Of a stretch of DNA of 64,000 nucleotides, positions 47,028 to 57,780 are shown one piece after another (the stretch's first letter is position 1; each line of letters starts with the position of its first letter). Both the position numbers and the translations under genes were made by a program. The stretch lies in NCBI GenBank assembly GCA_965153455.1, contig OZ234497.1, positions 2,666,001 through 2,730,000 of the forward strand, written 5' to 3'. The notes under the pieces were generated by a model. It searched no databases, had not been told where the DNA came from, and saw only the letters and a program-made list of their open reading frames with translations. Source of the DNA: Sphagnum compactum (lineage: Eukaryota; Bryophyta; Sphagnopsida; Sphagnales).

Positions 47028-47215
47028 TGTAGGGAGTGTCTTGCTAATGTGGCAACAGCATGTTGAACAAGAGCTCCCCAGATATATTACACATATTATC
47101 GTCATCTTCTGATGATATTTTTGTACCTCCCTATTACGTTTTTGCACATTCCTGGTTGTTAGTTGGTTGAATCTCATAACTCACCCTCCTATGTGTCCCA
47201 TAACCTGCAAGCTTT
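47028..47215. repeat. Dispersed repeat, copy 1 (about 190 bp)
   Basis: Starts TGTAGGGAGTGTC and ends near TATGTGTCCCATAACC. The shared blocks TAATGTGGCA, ACAAGAGCT.CCCAG, CTTCTGA, TACCTCCCTA and GTTAGTTGG are in the same order in 58779-58965. It could be a short solo LTR, since copy 2 runs from TG to CA, but 5-bp duplications are not evident. Confidence 0.75.
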
Positions 47216-48239
47216 TCGCTAGCTAGCGTGCAAACCAATTTCACTAGTCCATAGAATGTTACCTCTTTAGTATCAGGATTGTTTGACATCTTTCTGGGAA
47301 TTGTTGTCATGAGTTGACGACATGTGTGTATGACAATTTTTTTTCACATTTTTTTTTGGTGCAGAAGTTGTCTTGTAGAGAGTCATGGAAGGGAAGTATC
47401 AATGATAAAATTGTAATGACAACTATGACTTTTTTTTAAAAATCATGGAGGGGATCCTCGGAATTCTCAAGGGCAACTGGCCAACTGCCAACTGACTGGG
47501 ATTTTCCACAGTTCCAGGATATAATCACCTGTTTTCTTTTTGGTTATGCTTTTGTAGACGGTCACTTATTGCACTACAGTGGCGCATAATGCCAATCAGG
47601 TATCACAATTGGTGTCCATTTAGTCGTCTCTCTATAGAGAGACTAGGTAGTAGGAGGCATCAATTTATCACCTAATGGCTGGCTTTCCACGACCTGCTTC
47701 CAAAGTTGAAAAGGCCAGGGTCATTATGGTGCATAATTTGCTCTCACAATCTCCCTTGCTCCTCTAATGCTAGTAAATCTTTACAAAATGTTATGGTTAT
47801 CTTCTTAATAACGTAAGCTTAATATTTTTTCAAGGTTGGGGCAGCCACAATGTACGTACATGCATAAACAAAACTCGTTCTCATGGAAAATGGATGTTAA
47901 AATAGAACCTTTTTATTTGATAAAAGCTTTAATACATTATCAAAAAATTGGATTAAAAACTAGTGTGAAATTCCCAGCTGTTGACCACTCACGCAGTAAG
48001 TAATTCTCTCATAGAGCTCACACCCAGAAGCTCAATGTCAACATTCCTAATGGGAATCATTGTTGCCACAGTTGTGAAAATTCGCCAAAAAATAATGCTG
48101 AAGCTTTAGGCATAGGAGATTTCCAATGTTGGGGGCAGACCCCCCCATGATTATCAGGGTGGTCTCTTAGGGTTCATTCATAACCATGATTGTCAGAAGA
48201 ATCAAGCATCCGGCTCAGATACATAACCATGGTTCTCAA

Positions 48240-48420
48240 ATAATGGAAAAAAAAATTTCAAATTATCACCTCCATAACTGCTGGTTCTTTCATGGAAATT
48301 GTCAGTTCTTTGTTTGAAATAGCCAGAACCAGCAGCTCTTTGATTCTGATTTATTTATTTATTAGTTCACCGGTTTTGAAGTATTGAAAGAACCGGAACT
48401 GGCGGTTCTTTATAAACTCA
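48240..48420. repeat. Degraded relative of the hAT MITE
   Basis: Carries GGTTCTTTCATGG, GTCAGTTCTTTG, CCAGAACC and AAGAACCGGAACTGGCGGTT blocks like those inside the 45761-46074 element. No clear ends remain. Confidence 0.55.
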
Positions 48421-48479
48421 CGTACTTGCACAGCGCCAAAAATTTCACCTACATGTGCCAAAAAAAAAGGGCTGTGGAA

Positions 48480-48975
48480 TTTTTAACATAGGGATTTTTG
48501 AGATTTTTTTTTAGAAAAAAATTCGTCATATCTTGAGAAAAAAAAAGTTAAAAGCCGTCAGATTTAGACAGTGTGTTCCAATAGGTCGCCAGAACTAGGC
48601 AGGATTCCAAAAAAATCTACTAGGCCACCAGGACAGTCGCCATTTATTGCTAATTAATGCTGAGGATCCTCGCCAGTACACCTACTTCAGGAATTTGAAA
48701 AAAAAAACCCTGGATACAGCCCTTTTTTTTTTTTAATGCTGGCTATATACAGTCAAAAAGAGAAATTAAAAGTAAAAAGTCTTTCAGTAGGCAGCCAGAA
48801 TCGACCAAAAGTTTAGAAAATTTTCCAGATTTTTCTACGTTGTTCAAGTAGTTACCCAAGAAATACAGAAGGATTTTTTTATTAAAAATTATATTTTTCT
48901 TGTAGCCAGATTTGGCTAAATCTTCCTATATCCGATGAGCACCACTTTGACTACATCACAAAATTGACCAGAAAG
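48480..48975. repeat. Old dispersed repeat, copy 2
   Basis: The first 200 bases align by blocks with 5340-5555, and the last 90 bases with 23130-23215 (GGCTAAAT, then CTACATCACAAAATTGA). This longer copy therefore links the two fragments into one family of at least 500 bp. Confidence 0.5.
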
Positions 48976-49068
48976 AAAAACATTGACAGGATGTGCACTG
49001 CAAGAGAGTGCTGGTGTTGGACATGAGTCATGACTTTAATGTGGAGGAGGTTAAGATATGTCTTGTAT

Positions 49069-49205
49069 GTCATCAAACTGATCTATCTAATCTATCTGCT
49101 GATTTAGATCTCTATGGTATGTCATCAACTTGATCTATCTATCTATCTATCTGCTGATTTACATCCATGCTGAATATCATCAAGCTCATCTATCTGATGA
49201 GTAAC
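49069..49205. repeat. Tandem repeat with TATC core, about 60-bp unit
   Basis: CATCAA.CTGATCTATCTA followed by ATCTGCTGATTTA recurs two to three times, with an internal (TATC)n run in the second copy. Confidence 0.85.
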
Positions 49206-51244
49206 CAGTAAGTACTGGATGCTCCTTTAAACCCCACCTACATACAAACCATGACTCACCTGAACACTACTGTACTAGAAGTTATGGATTTGATCCTGAT
49301 TTAAGTAGGATTTTCACCTCATGAAGTGCAAGTCAATAGAACTCTCTTCTTCAATGATTTTTTCATGACCCATTGTAGACTCCATGAGGATGTGAATAAG
49401 CGTGTCACTGAAGGATTTGAGATATTTTAAGAGTGTCTCCAGCAGTACTCAGTTTGTGACCCTGCAACAAATATTTCTCACATCCAAGTTTGGTTATTTA
49501 GTTTTTTTTCCAAACCCACCCATAAAACTAAAATTGGGACTGCAAATAGGTGAGAGACGACCAGTGATAGAAATAAGCACTTCCCCAAGGGGCGGGGCCC
49601 TTGTTTCTGAAACGTCCAACTCCTGGGGCAGGCACCACTTAATGTAAAGCACCGTAAATCGAGCTTATCTCCCCCTTTCCTTAGTTGATATGCTTTATGC
49701 AACTGGTGGAGGTTTCGGTGCTTAGTGGTTCCATTACCTAGGTTCCCTTACTTACCTCCATGTGGCAGGCCTCTGTTGGGCTGTTTGCTTGCATGGACTT
49801 TGTGATCCTTGCCCTTTGTTTCTTTTTCTCTAGCTTTCTTGGGTGCTTTCTTTTTATGAAGTTTGGCAGGGTTTCATCACACCTGGATTATGGACTTCTA
49901 CATGATAAAGAATAGAAAGTCTAATAACAGTGGGACAAAGACGCGGGATCTCTTCCTGGAGGAAGCTCTCTGCATCTGGTGCCAACAAGTGCTACTACTT
50001 CTAGATGAACAACAAGTGCTCCCACACAACTTACTTACTTCTTCAAAGGGGCTCCACCCTTGTATGTTAATATCATGTCAATATTATGTTGGTGCAAATT
50101 TTGCGACTTAAAAATCTGATAAACTGAAATGATTAGAGAGAACATTAACCCTTAAATGACATTTGACCAAAAACAGTCCCATTTTAAAAAGGGAGCAGCC
50201 CATACAAACCTTCCTAAAAGATATGTAAAATGTCAGAATTTGAAAAATCAAACTCCGTATAGTTGTTGGTGACATCAAGCCGGATCTTTCCATGTGGAAA
50301 AAAGTAGATTTGGTAAAAAAAATATGGAAAATTCCCACCATTGTGAGTGATTTTTTTTGGGTTTTGGGCAGCCTTGACGATCCCAAGTTTTTGAAGATTT
50401 TGACCTTACTACCATGTTTCAATGATAGAAAAGTTTCATGGGTAGATAAAAGGCATCCATATGCATTGGACGGAAAAAAAAAACTGTACAAAAAGGGTTT
50501 TGGATGAGGAAGAAATGAATGGTCAAAGATGCATTCACACATAATGAAGCAAAGACAATTTTTTTGAAAAACCGTTTTTTTAAACCGAGCCCCTCCCACA
50601 TTCCCACTATTTTGTAACATGGGTAGATTAAAAAACATTGGAAGTTGGAGTTAATGGATCTGCCCAAACTTGAGAAAAAAGTGTCCCCTTGGCTTGAGAA
50701 AGGTGAATAGAATATCAAAAGGGTGGGAAACATATTATGACGTGTACTCTATAACATAAGGGTTGTCAAATTTTAGGTTGAGAATATGAAGGTCAGAGAA
50801 ATGGGTGGGGGCACTTTAATGGGTTGATGGAAAATGAATGAAAGGAAGGTGAAAGCAATACATAGAGGACCGAAGAGCCCCAATGTTTTTTGTTGGGGAC
50901 AAATTTTTTTGTTTTTGGCCCAAATTTTATTTTGGAAATTTTAGTTTTCTGGTGTGAATTTGACTATTTTTCAAAAAATATGCCAATTTTTTATATAAGA
51001 AAATTGGGGGGAAAAATGCTACCCAACCCCTAACTCAAATTACACTTTCCTAATATTTGAAAACCTAGCTCGAGCACCTAAAACTACTATATGATGACCT
51101 ATTTGAACTACCAACAATGGAAAGTGAAGTAAAATTGGAAGTAAAGAGAATTAAAGCAAAGAGTGCAAGTTACGTGCCGAAATCAGAGTATGACATTTTT
51201 GGGGAATATTAGAGATATTCTGAAAATCACCCAGTCTTCACCTT

Positions 51245-51316
51245 ATTTTTGGGCCTCCTTTCAGCCGCAAACCCCTCTTCCACTTGTATCTGCAAAGTAA
51301 GGAAATTTTATTAAAT
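51245..51316. repeat. Member 1 of a near-identical 70-bp direct repeat
   Basis: TTTTTGGGCCTCCTTTCAGC through GGAAATTTTATTAAAT is repeated at 52351-52421 with about one indel and one substitution. The similarity stops abruptly on both sides. Confidence 0.9.
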
Positions 51317-51451
51317 CTGGGTATGAAATGCTAAAACTCAGCATTTAATGCACAAGGTTCGAGATTGGTTATAGTACCTGTACAAGTAAGGACCACCGAA
51401 AATATGTGTAGGAGCAGTGGAGGCGCTCAGGAAAAAGGAAAGACAGGACGA

Positions 51452-51622
51452 AACTCATTACCACCACCAAAATTGATGGTTTTCTGAGTTTCACCTCCCA
51501 TTGAAATGCTAATGTAGTTTTTTGTAGGTTTTTCTTAACTCATTACCACCACCAAAATTGATGGTTTTATGAGTTTCACCTCCCATTGAAATGCGAATGT
51601 AGTTTTTTTAAGGTTTTTCTTA
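51452..51622. repeat. Tandem duplication, 85-bp unit, 2 copies
   Basis: Units 51452-51536 and 51537-51622 both start AACTCATTACCACCACC and differ at only a few sites (CTGAG/ATGAG, GCTAA/GCGAA, and the T-run length). Confidence 0.93.
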
Positions 51623-52350
51623 AAATCTCACCCCCCATTTATGACCAAACTCAGGGTTCCGGTGCTGTCTTTCCGTTACTTTAGGGATAACTCTATTAGA
51701 AATATGGAAAATACTCTGCTTTAAAAGCAGTGAAAGAGAAACAGTAGACTACGAGAGACACGTTGGACATCTTACATTGACATGTGGCATGTTTGAGAAT
51801 TGACACATCACATTTGCCAACCAGGACACTAATCTATTGGTTACAAAATTAGGGTTCCTTTTAGGATTAAGGTTCCACACCACGTTCTGTTGGCCCTAAG
51901 TATGGAGTGAGGAGGGAATCAGGCGTTTTGGTAATCGTCGAGCCACAAGAACAAAAATCAGAAGCAAGACCGGAAAGAGAAAACATCATGAGGAGCTAAT
52001 TAAGTATATCAGCTAGTAAACAAGCAAATCTTTCCGTGTACTAAGGCCTGCTGAGGTTGAGAGCATTACAAGAAGAAGAAGGGGCTGCATGAGGCAGCAA
52101 TAGCTGAGCATGGACTTGCTTTTGGTAATGCCCTTGACCGCGGGCCTTACCCCCACATAAAAGACTAAAGACCTTTCCTCTCAAAACATTGTGAAAAGAC
52201 TGAAGATACCTCAAAAAATGGAACATCTTGCTGGAAAATCAGGAGGTGCCTCTGTCAAACCGAATGCCCTCTTATTTCACAGAAGTCAAGTTTGTTGTCC
52301 AGAGACAGTAAAAAAAAATATTCTAGGAATACACTTTCTATTGTACCTCC

Positions 52351-52421
52351 TTTTTTGGGCCTCCTTTCAGCCCAAACCCCTCTTCCACTTGTATCTGCAA
52401 AGTAAGGAAATTTTATTAAAT
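52351..52421. repeat. Member 2 of a near-identical 70-bp direct repeat
   Basis: See 51245-51316. About 1.1 kb apart, same orientation. Confidence 0.9.
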
Positions 52422-53560
52422 GACGACAATGAAAAATATTCTAGAAATACACTAGGAATTTGGGTGAAGGTTTTTATGTTGTCAAATAATTCTAGATTAG
52501 AGACATGAGAATGGAAGGTGGTGCCTCTACAAAGAGAGGAACTATTCAAGCTCACAGAGTCATGAGTCTGTGACTGTAAAGCCTGCGCTTGAAGGCATTA
52601 TGACAACACATGGAGCAATGATAGTTGCTTAGGAGAAGACACAATCATAAATGGAGTGAGCATTAAGAGATGATTTCATTCTTTTTGCTATTGAGACGTA
52701 TGAATGTCTTTATTTTCATTTTGATTCATTTTTTATTGTTTGTGCATAAATTGTTATCACATGTCATCAATGATCTTCTTTAGGTTTTTCAATGCTTGCT
52801 TTTTATTATTGAGAATGCATGTCCATAGCTCTAGAATGTGTGCAAGTAAAAACGATTTTTCAAAAAGTTATTGCATTTGGTCGAGGTTCTTCATCTCTTT
52901 CACACATCGCAGCTAATGCACCTCCATCACTAGTCGATTTGTGATAAATGACAATTTTTTTGTATTAAGTTTTTTTTGTTATCGTTGCTTGTCATTTCAT
53001 AGCCATGAGTCCCCTTTGCATAGGGTCTTTACTTAATTTTTGTTGATTGTTTCTTTTTGTTTTTTCTTTGAGTTGTGTTTAGTTGTGTTTTCACGTGCCC
53101 TGTACTTTTGATGGATGGGTTCCATCCTTCATTTTGATTTACAGGGTTTTTCCTATTATCGAATTAAGAGCCCCTACAATAGTCAAATGCCCTCAACCAA
53201 GGGCATTATTTGGCATAAAGATCTACCAAAAAATTCCTTCAACAATAGATGATAGTTCATTGTTAAATATTTAAACTTTTTTGACTTTTTTGTTTCAACA
53301 TCTGGATTTAAAATTACGTGGTTTTTTGGCATAAGCAAACCAGCTTCTGTCACAAACATATGCAACTGATTTTTGTGTATACCACATGACACCGTTAAGC
53401 ATTTCCGTTACATACTCAGTTTTTTGTACCATGACTGCCCAATTTCCCTTTGACTGTTCTTTCCAAAAACAAAATTGGCACATTTGGTCCAAAGACTTTC
53501 AAATTTTCAACAAAAAATAAAATTAATTTAATTATTGCGGAACCTGCCCAGTGAGCAGGT

Positions 53561-54729
53561 ACTAGGCTACAAAAGTTAAAGAGAGTGAGATTTTGTGAGG
53601 TGCATTAAAGGACACACAAAGGTGGCCGGAGAGGAAGGAAGGAAGGGGGGGAGAGGGGGTTGAATTTGAAGGGTAAGTTGAAAGGGGGTAGAAAGTGGTA
53701 GGTTTAATAAGAAATTGGGTGTGACTTAGTTTATAGTTTATCAGTGTTGTGCGTGTAAGTGTTGATAATCGTGTGTAAATCTTGTGTAATCGTTTACTTT
53801 CACACATTCGAACTTTTTACACTTACACCATTGTCATGGAAATATTATTTCGGATACGTACACTGTTGTCGTGTATATATATGTTTTTACACTTAACACT
53901 TGGAGTGCAAATAAATTTCATTATGTGATTTATTTACAGTTCCAAACCATTTACACACACCGGGCTCGGTTAGGTGGTAACTAGTGCAGGCGTTTTTGGG
54001 CGTTGTTGCGCGTGGAAAGTGTTGGGAATGTAGTAGTAGGGGGTGGTAGGTGGGACCCAAAAAGAGCGTGTTGTTTTTGGTGGGCAAATCGTCGTTCGTG
54101 GCGTCTGCTGCATTCGCGATCTGGTTCCACGGCACACGCATTTCGGCTCATTTGGAATTTGTTTTTAATTAAGAAAACAAAAGAAAGAATGAATGAGACC
54201 ACCCATTGAGCTGAGCAGCAGGAAAATCAAATCACACAACAACACAAGGGAAGGAAGGAAGGAAAGGAGACTTGCAGTGACGACAAAGCTTTGGGAATGT
54301 GAAGAAGACAGGAACAACAACAAGAGAGAGAAAGATCTCTCATAAAGCAATAGAGAAGAACAGGAACACAGAGGGAGAGGAAAAACAAAGATTACATGAG
54401 AAGAGAAGAGAGAGAACGGAAAACTCAACAAGAAAATAGAAAAGAGAGCTCTTCAGAGATAAAAAGAAGGCAGAGATAAACGAAGAATTGAGAGATTACT
54501 AGTACGGAACTTTGGAAGAGAGTTCTAGTTCCAGACAACGGAGGAGTAGAGCTAACGAAGAGTAAGAGAAGGAAGTGGAATCGAAGGGAAAACACAAGGG
54601 AGAAGAAGGGATTCAAGGAGAGAAAGGATTTACCAAGGGAGGAGGGAGAAAAGCCTTGAGGAGTTGTGCTTGATCTAGGCGTTGTTGTGGGTCGATTAGG
54701 GAACTTGAGGTTGTTGAGGGAGATCAGAA
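53561..54729 (+). promoter_or_regulatory. Probable promoter and GA-rich 5' leader of the UDP-glucose epimerase gene
   Basis: A TATATATATG stretch at about 53873-53882 could serve as a TATA-type element, but other AT-rich words are present. From about 54220 to 54660 the given strand is strongly GA-rich (GAGAGAGA, GGAAGGAAGG, GAAGAAG), a pattern common in plant 5' leaders and GAGA-type promoter elements. The epimerase ATG follows at 54730. The transcription start is not determined. Confidence 0.5.
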
Positions 54730-57700
54730 ATGAGGGACATAGTGATGAGAGGTGGAGGAGGGGAGGAAGGAGGCGCGGAGGAGGAGCGACGGGTATTGGT
54801 GACAGGAGGAGCAGGCTATATAGGGAGTCATACGGTGTTGGTAATGCTACTGGAAGGCTACAAGGTGGTGATCGTGGACAACCTTGAGAATTCCTGCGAA
54901 GAGGCAGTGCACAGAGTCAGAGAATTGGCTGGCAAGATTCAGGGCCGAAATCTCATCTTTAAGCAGGTGGATCTTCGCGACAAGGATGCATTAGAGGAAA
55001 TCTTCGATACTTTCCGGTACCCAGATCTCATCATCTAAGGCATCTTATTTTTTATTTTTTCCTTTTGGGTTGCATTTCTCCATGCTGCAAATTCAACTAT
55101 TTTTTGAGCAATAGGGAGTCTGCAGTCAGATCCCCTAGAATCTTCAGTATTGGGTGTCACCCAGGAGCAACAATTCAACAGTCTTTTGAGCAATAGGCGT
55201 TTGCAGTCAGATCCCCTAGAATCTTTAGTATCGGGTATCATCATCACCCAGGAGCAAAGCTCTGCAAGAGATTGATTCTCTTGTTCAAGGTTCATCATGT
55301 TTAGAGATGAACAATTTTTTGTACTGACATGATTGCTCAAGAGAGAAGATCTAAACTGACAAGAATATAATGGGTCGGCAGATTCGATGCTGTAATCCAC
55401 TTTGCAGGACTGAAAGCAGTAGGAGAGAGTGTTCTGATGCCATTGCTTTATTACAACAACAATATCATTGGCACTCTGAACCTCTTGAATGCAATGACAA
55501 GACATGGGTGCAAGGAGGTACGTACATGTGTGGCCTCTAACTCTGTTAGAGCATATGAATCTTCTTCATTAAATAAGAGATCATCTTGTCATGGTGGACA
55601 TCTTCTTCACATGCACAAAATCTTGTGAGATTCACAAGTATGACACAAAATCAACTCTGAACTCCTGAAGAAATATTGCGAGATTCACAAATATGATACA
55701 AAATCAACTGTGAGTGAGGAAATCTTGTGTGATTCCCAAATATCACAAAGAATCAACTCTGAGTGAATTCTTGTTTCCTCTTGAAATTCCTCAGTTACAG
55801 TTGTTTTCTATCTGATAAACATTTTGGGTTACAATCATGTTTCAGTCAATCTAAAGTGTATGAATTTTTCTATGAATTCACCTTTTCTTGTTAGGGAGAC
55901 GAGTTTCAGGTCTGTTCTTTTCTGTGCAAGATTGTATACTTTGTTATGAATGCTTTCCTGGGTTCATCTTTTTGTACCCTTTTACAAAGCATATGTAAAG
56001 GGAGTTTTTGAAATGACAAAAGCCATGTAATGTATGGGTTTTTGCAGATTGTGTTTTCATCATCTGCAACTGTTTATGGGCAACCCAAAATGGTGCCTTG
56101 TACAGAAGAATTTCCTCTTCAAGTGATGAATCCATATGGTCGCACTAAAGTAAGCTCGCATGATTGTCTCAATAGTAGTTGTGGGTCATTTTTCATGTCT
56201 TCTTCTCAGCTGCTTTTATTCAACTCTTCACAAGAATGGCAACAGGCAGATTTGCTATTCTGTAAGCAAAAGTATAGTCCTCAATATACTGAGCCCTTTT
56301 GTTTCCCAAACAATGTTGCAGCTTATTATTGAAGACATGTTGCGCGATGTCTATACAGCGGATCCCACATGGAGGATTGTGTTACTCCGCTACTTCAATC
56401 CAGTAGGCTCACATCCTAGTGGTCACATAGGGGAGGATCCCAGAGGGATCCCCAACAATCTGATGCCCTTTGTGCAGCAGGTGGCAGTGGGCAGACGAAC
56501 TGAACTGACAGTGTTTGGCAACGATTATAATACCAGGGATGGCACAGGGGTGAGAGTCTTTCTTCTTTGCATGGCTTTCCAAGTTTGGTGTATTTCTCAA
56601 GAGAGCTGTGTTTTTCCTTTCTCAAAGACTTGAAGATGATGTTGAAGCAAATATCTTTGGATAATTCACTTACAATTCACTTACATCACAGAATGACTAA
56701 ATGGGTGCTATCGCATTCCTTGATGTGTGTTGTTGGGGCTTTCAGGTGCGTGATTATATTCATGTTATGGATTTGGCATCTGGTCATAGTCAAGCACTGA
56801 AGAAACTCTTCAATACTCCTGACTTAGGTAGGTGTTGTAGGGAAGTCTCTCTTCTGCCTCTACTACTTGAGTTCTGCTTTCGTTTCTGAATTTCCTTGGT
56901 GATTAACAAAGAGTTCAAATATGAGGTTTTGTTTAATGTCAGCTTTGATTGTCATCACTACAAATAATGTCGTCAATTTATTACTGCCATTCATAATGCA
57001 AACACACCCAAGTGCTTTTTGATTTGGTTCTGCAGGATGTGCTGTTTACAATCTTGGAACAGGGAGAGGCACATCGGTTTTAGAGATGGTAGCTGCATTT
57101 GAGAAGGCATCAGGAAAGGTAGTCAGTAAACCTTTGATCATTGGTCCTCTATACTCTGTTCTGACATCTTTCCTTTTCTCATGCTGATTCTCTTTCTTTT
57201 TCTTTCTTTTTCCTTATTTTTGCACCAAAGCTGGAAACCTGGTTTCTTTTCAGGGTTGCAATTATGATAATAAGTAAACTTGCTGACAATACTGATTCCT
57301 TGAATTCTGTTTTATTTTTATATCAGAAAATTCCTTTACGATTTACACATCGGCGAGAGGGAGATTGTAGTGAGGTTTATGCTGCTACAGAGAAAGCAGA
57401 GAAGGAGCTTGGATGGAGGTAAAAGCCCCTTTGATTACTAATTTTTGATCACCCTACACAAAATCTTATGTTTTCTTGTGGGTATGTTTCAATCAATCTA
57501 GAAATGAGAAAGGTGCTATTGAAAAACCCTTTTTTTGACTTGTTCAAAAAGAGATCTATCAGATCCATGTAGTGGTGATTAAGCATAAGTGTCTTACCTT
57601 TGGGGGTGCAGAGCAAAATTCGGTATTGAGGAGATGTGCCGCGACCAGTGGAATTGGGCCAGCAAGAACCCATATGGGTATGGCCTTTCTTCTGCAGAGT

Positions 57701-57780
57701 CCAACGGGTCAATGAAAGGGCCTTGCAATGGGACAACAGTTGATCATGCTGTGTTTTATGGGAAGGCAATCTTGACCTGA
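54730..57780 (+). CDS. UGE: UDP-glucose 4-epimerase, eight exons
   Basis: Exons: 54730-55016, 55382-55517, 56048-56149, 56322-56549, 56746-56827, 57036-57118, 57327-57418 and 57612-57780 (TGA), all with GT-AG borders and consistent phase, giving 392 residues. The enzyme interconverts UDP-glucose and UDP-galactose with bound NAD and supplies galactose for cell-wall polymers and galactolipids; plant forms are mostly cytosolic. The Rossmann glycine motif GGAGYIG is at 26-32, [13 protein letters not shown] begins exon 2, the catalytic Ser/Thr region is SSSATVYG (145-152), and the catalytic Tyr and Lys are in YGRTK (171-175). [14 protein letters not shown] and the C-terminal THRREGD and GW blocks are also present. 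There is a short acidic, Gly-rich extension of about 20 residues before the Rossmann fold and about 25 extra residues at the C-terminus. Nothing indicates inactivation. Confidence 0.95.

Larger units (their letters stand above)
46083..53560. other. Intergenic region with dispersed and tandem repeats
   Basis: No gene recognised. It holds a dispersed repeat at 47028-47215, a degraded relative of the hAT MITE at 48240-48420, an old dispersed repeat at 48480-48975, a TATC-rich tandem repeat at 49069-49205, a near-identical direct-repeat pair at 51245-51316 and 52351-52421, and an 85-bp tandem duplication at 51452-51622. The longest open frame (176 codons, minus strand, 50108-50638) is compositionally biased and matches nothing I know. 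Confidence 0.45.

Noticed and set aside
50108-50638. 176-codon open frame on the minus strand
   Set aside because: The longest intergenic open frame, but no recognisable motif, rich in Phe and Ser from a T-rich strand, and no splice or family support.
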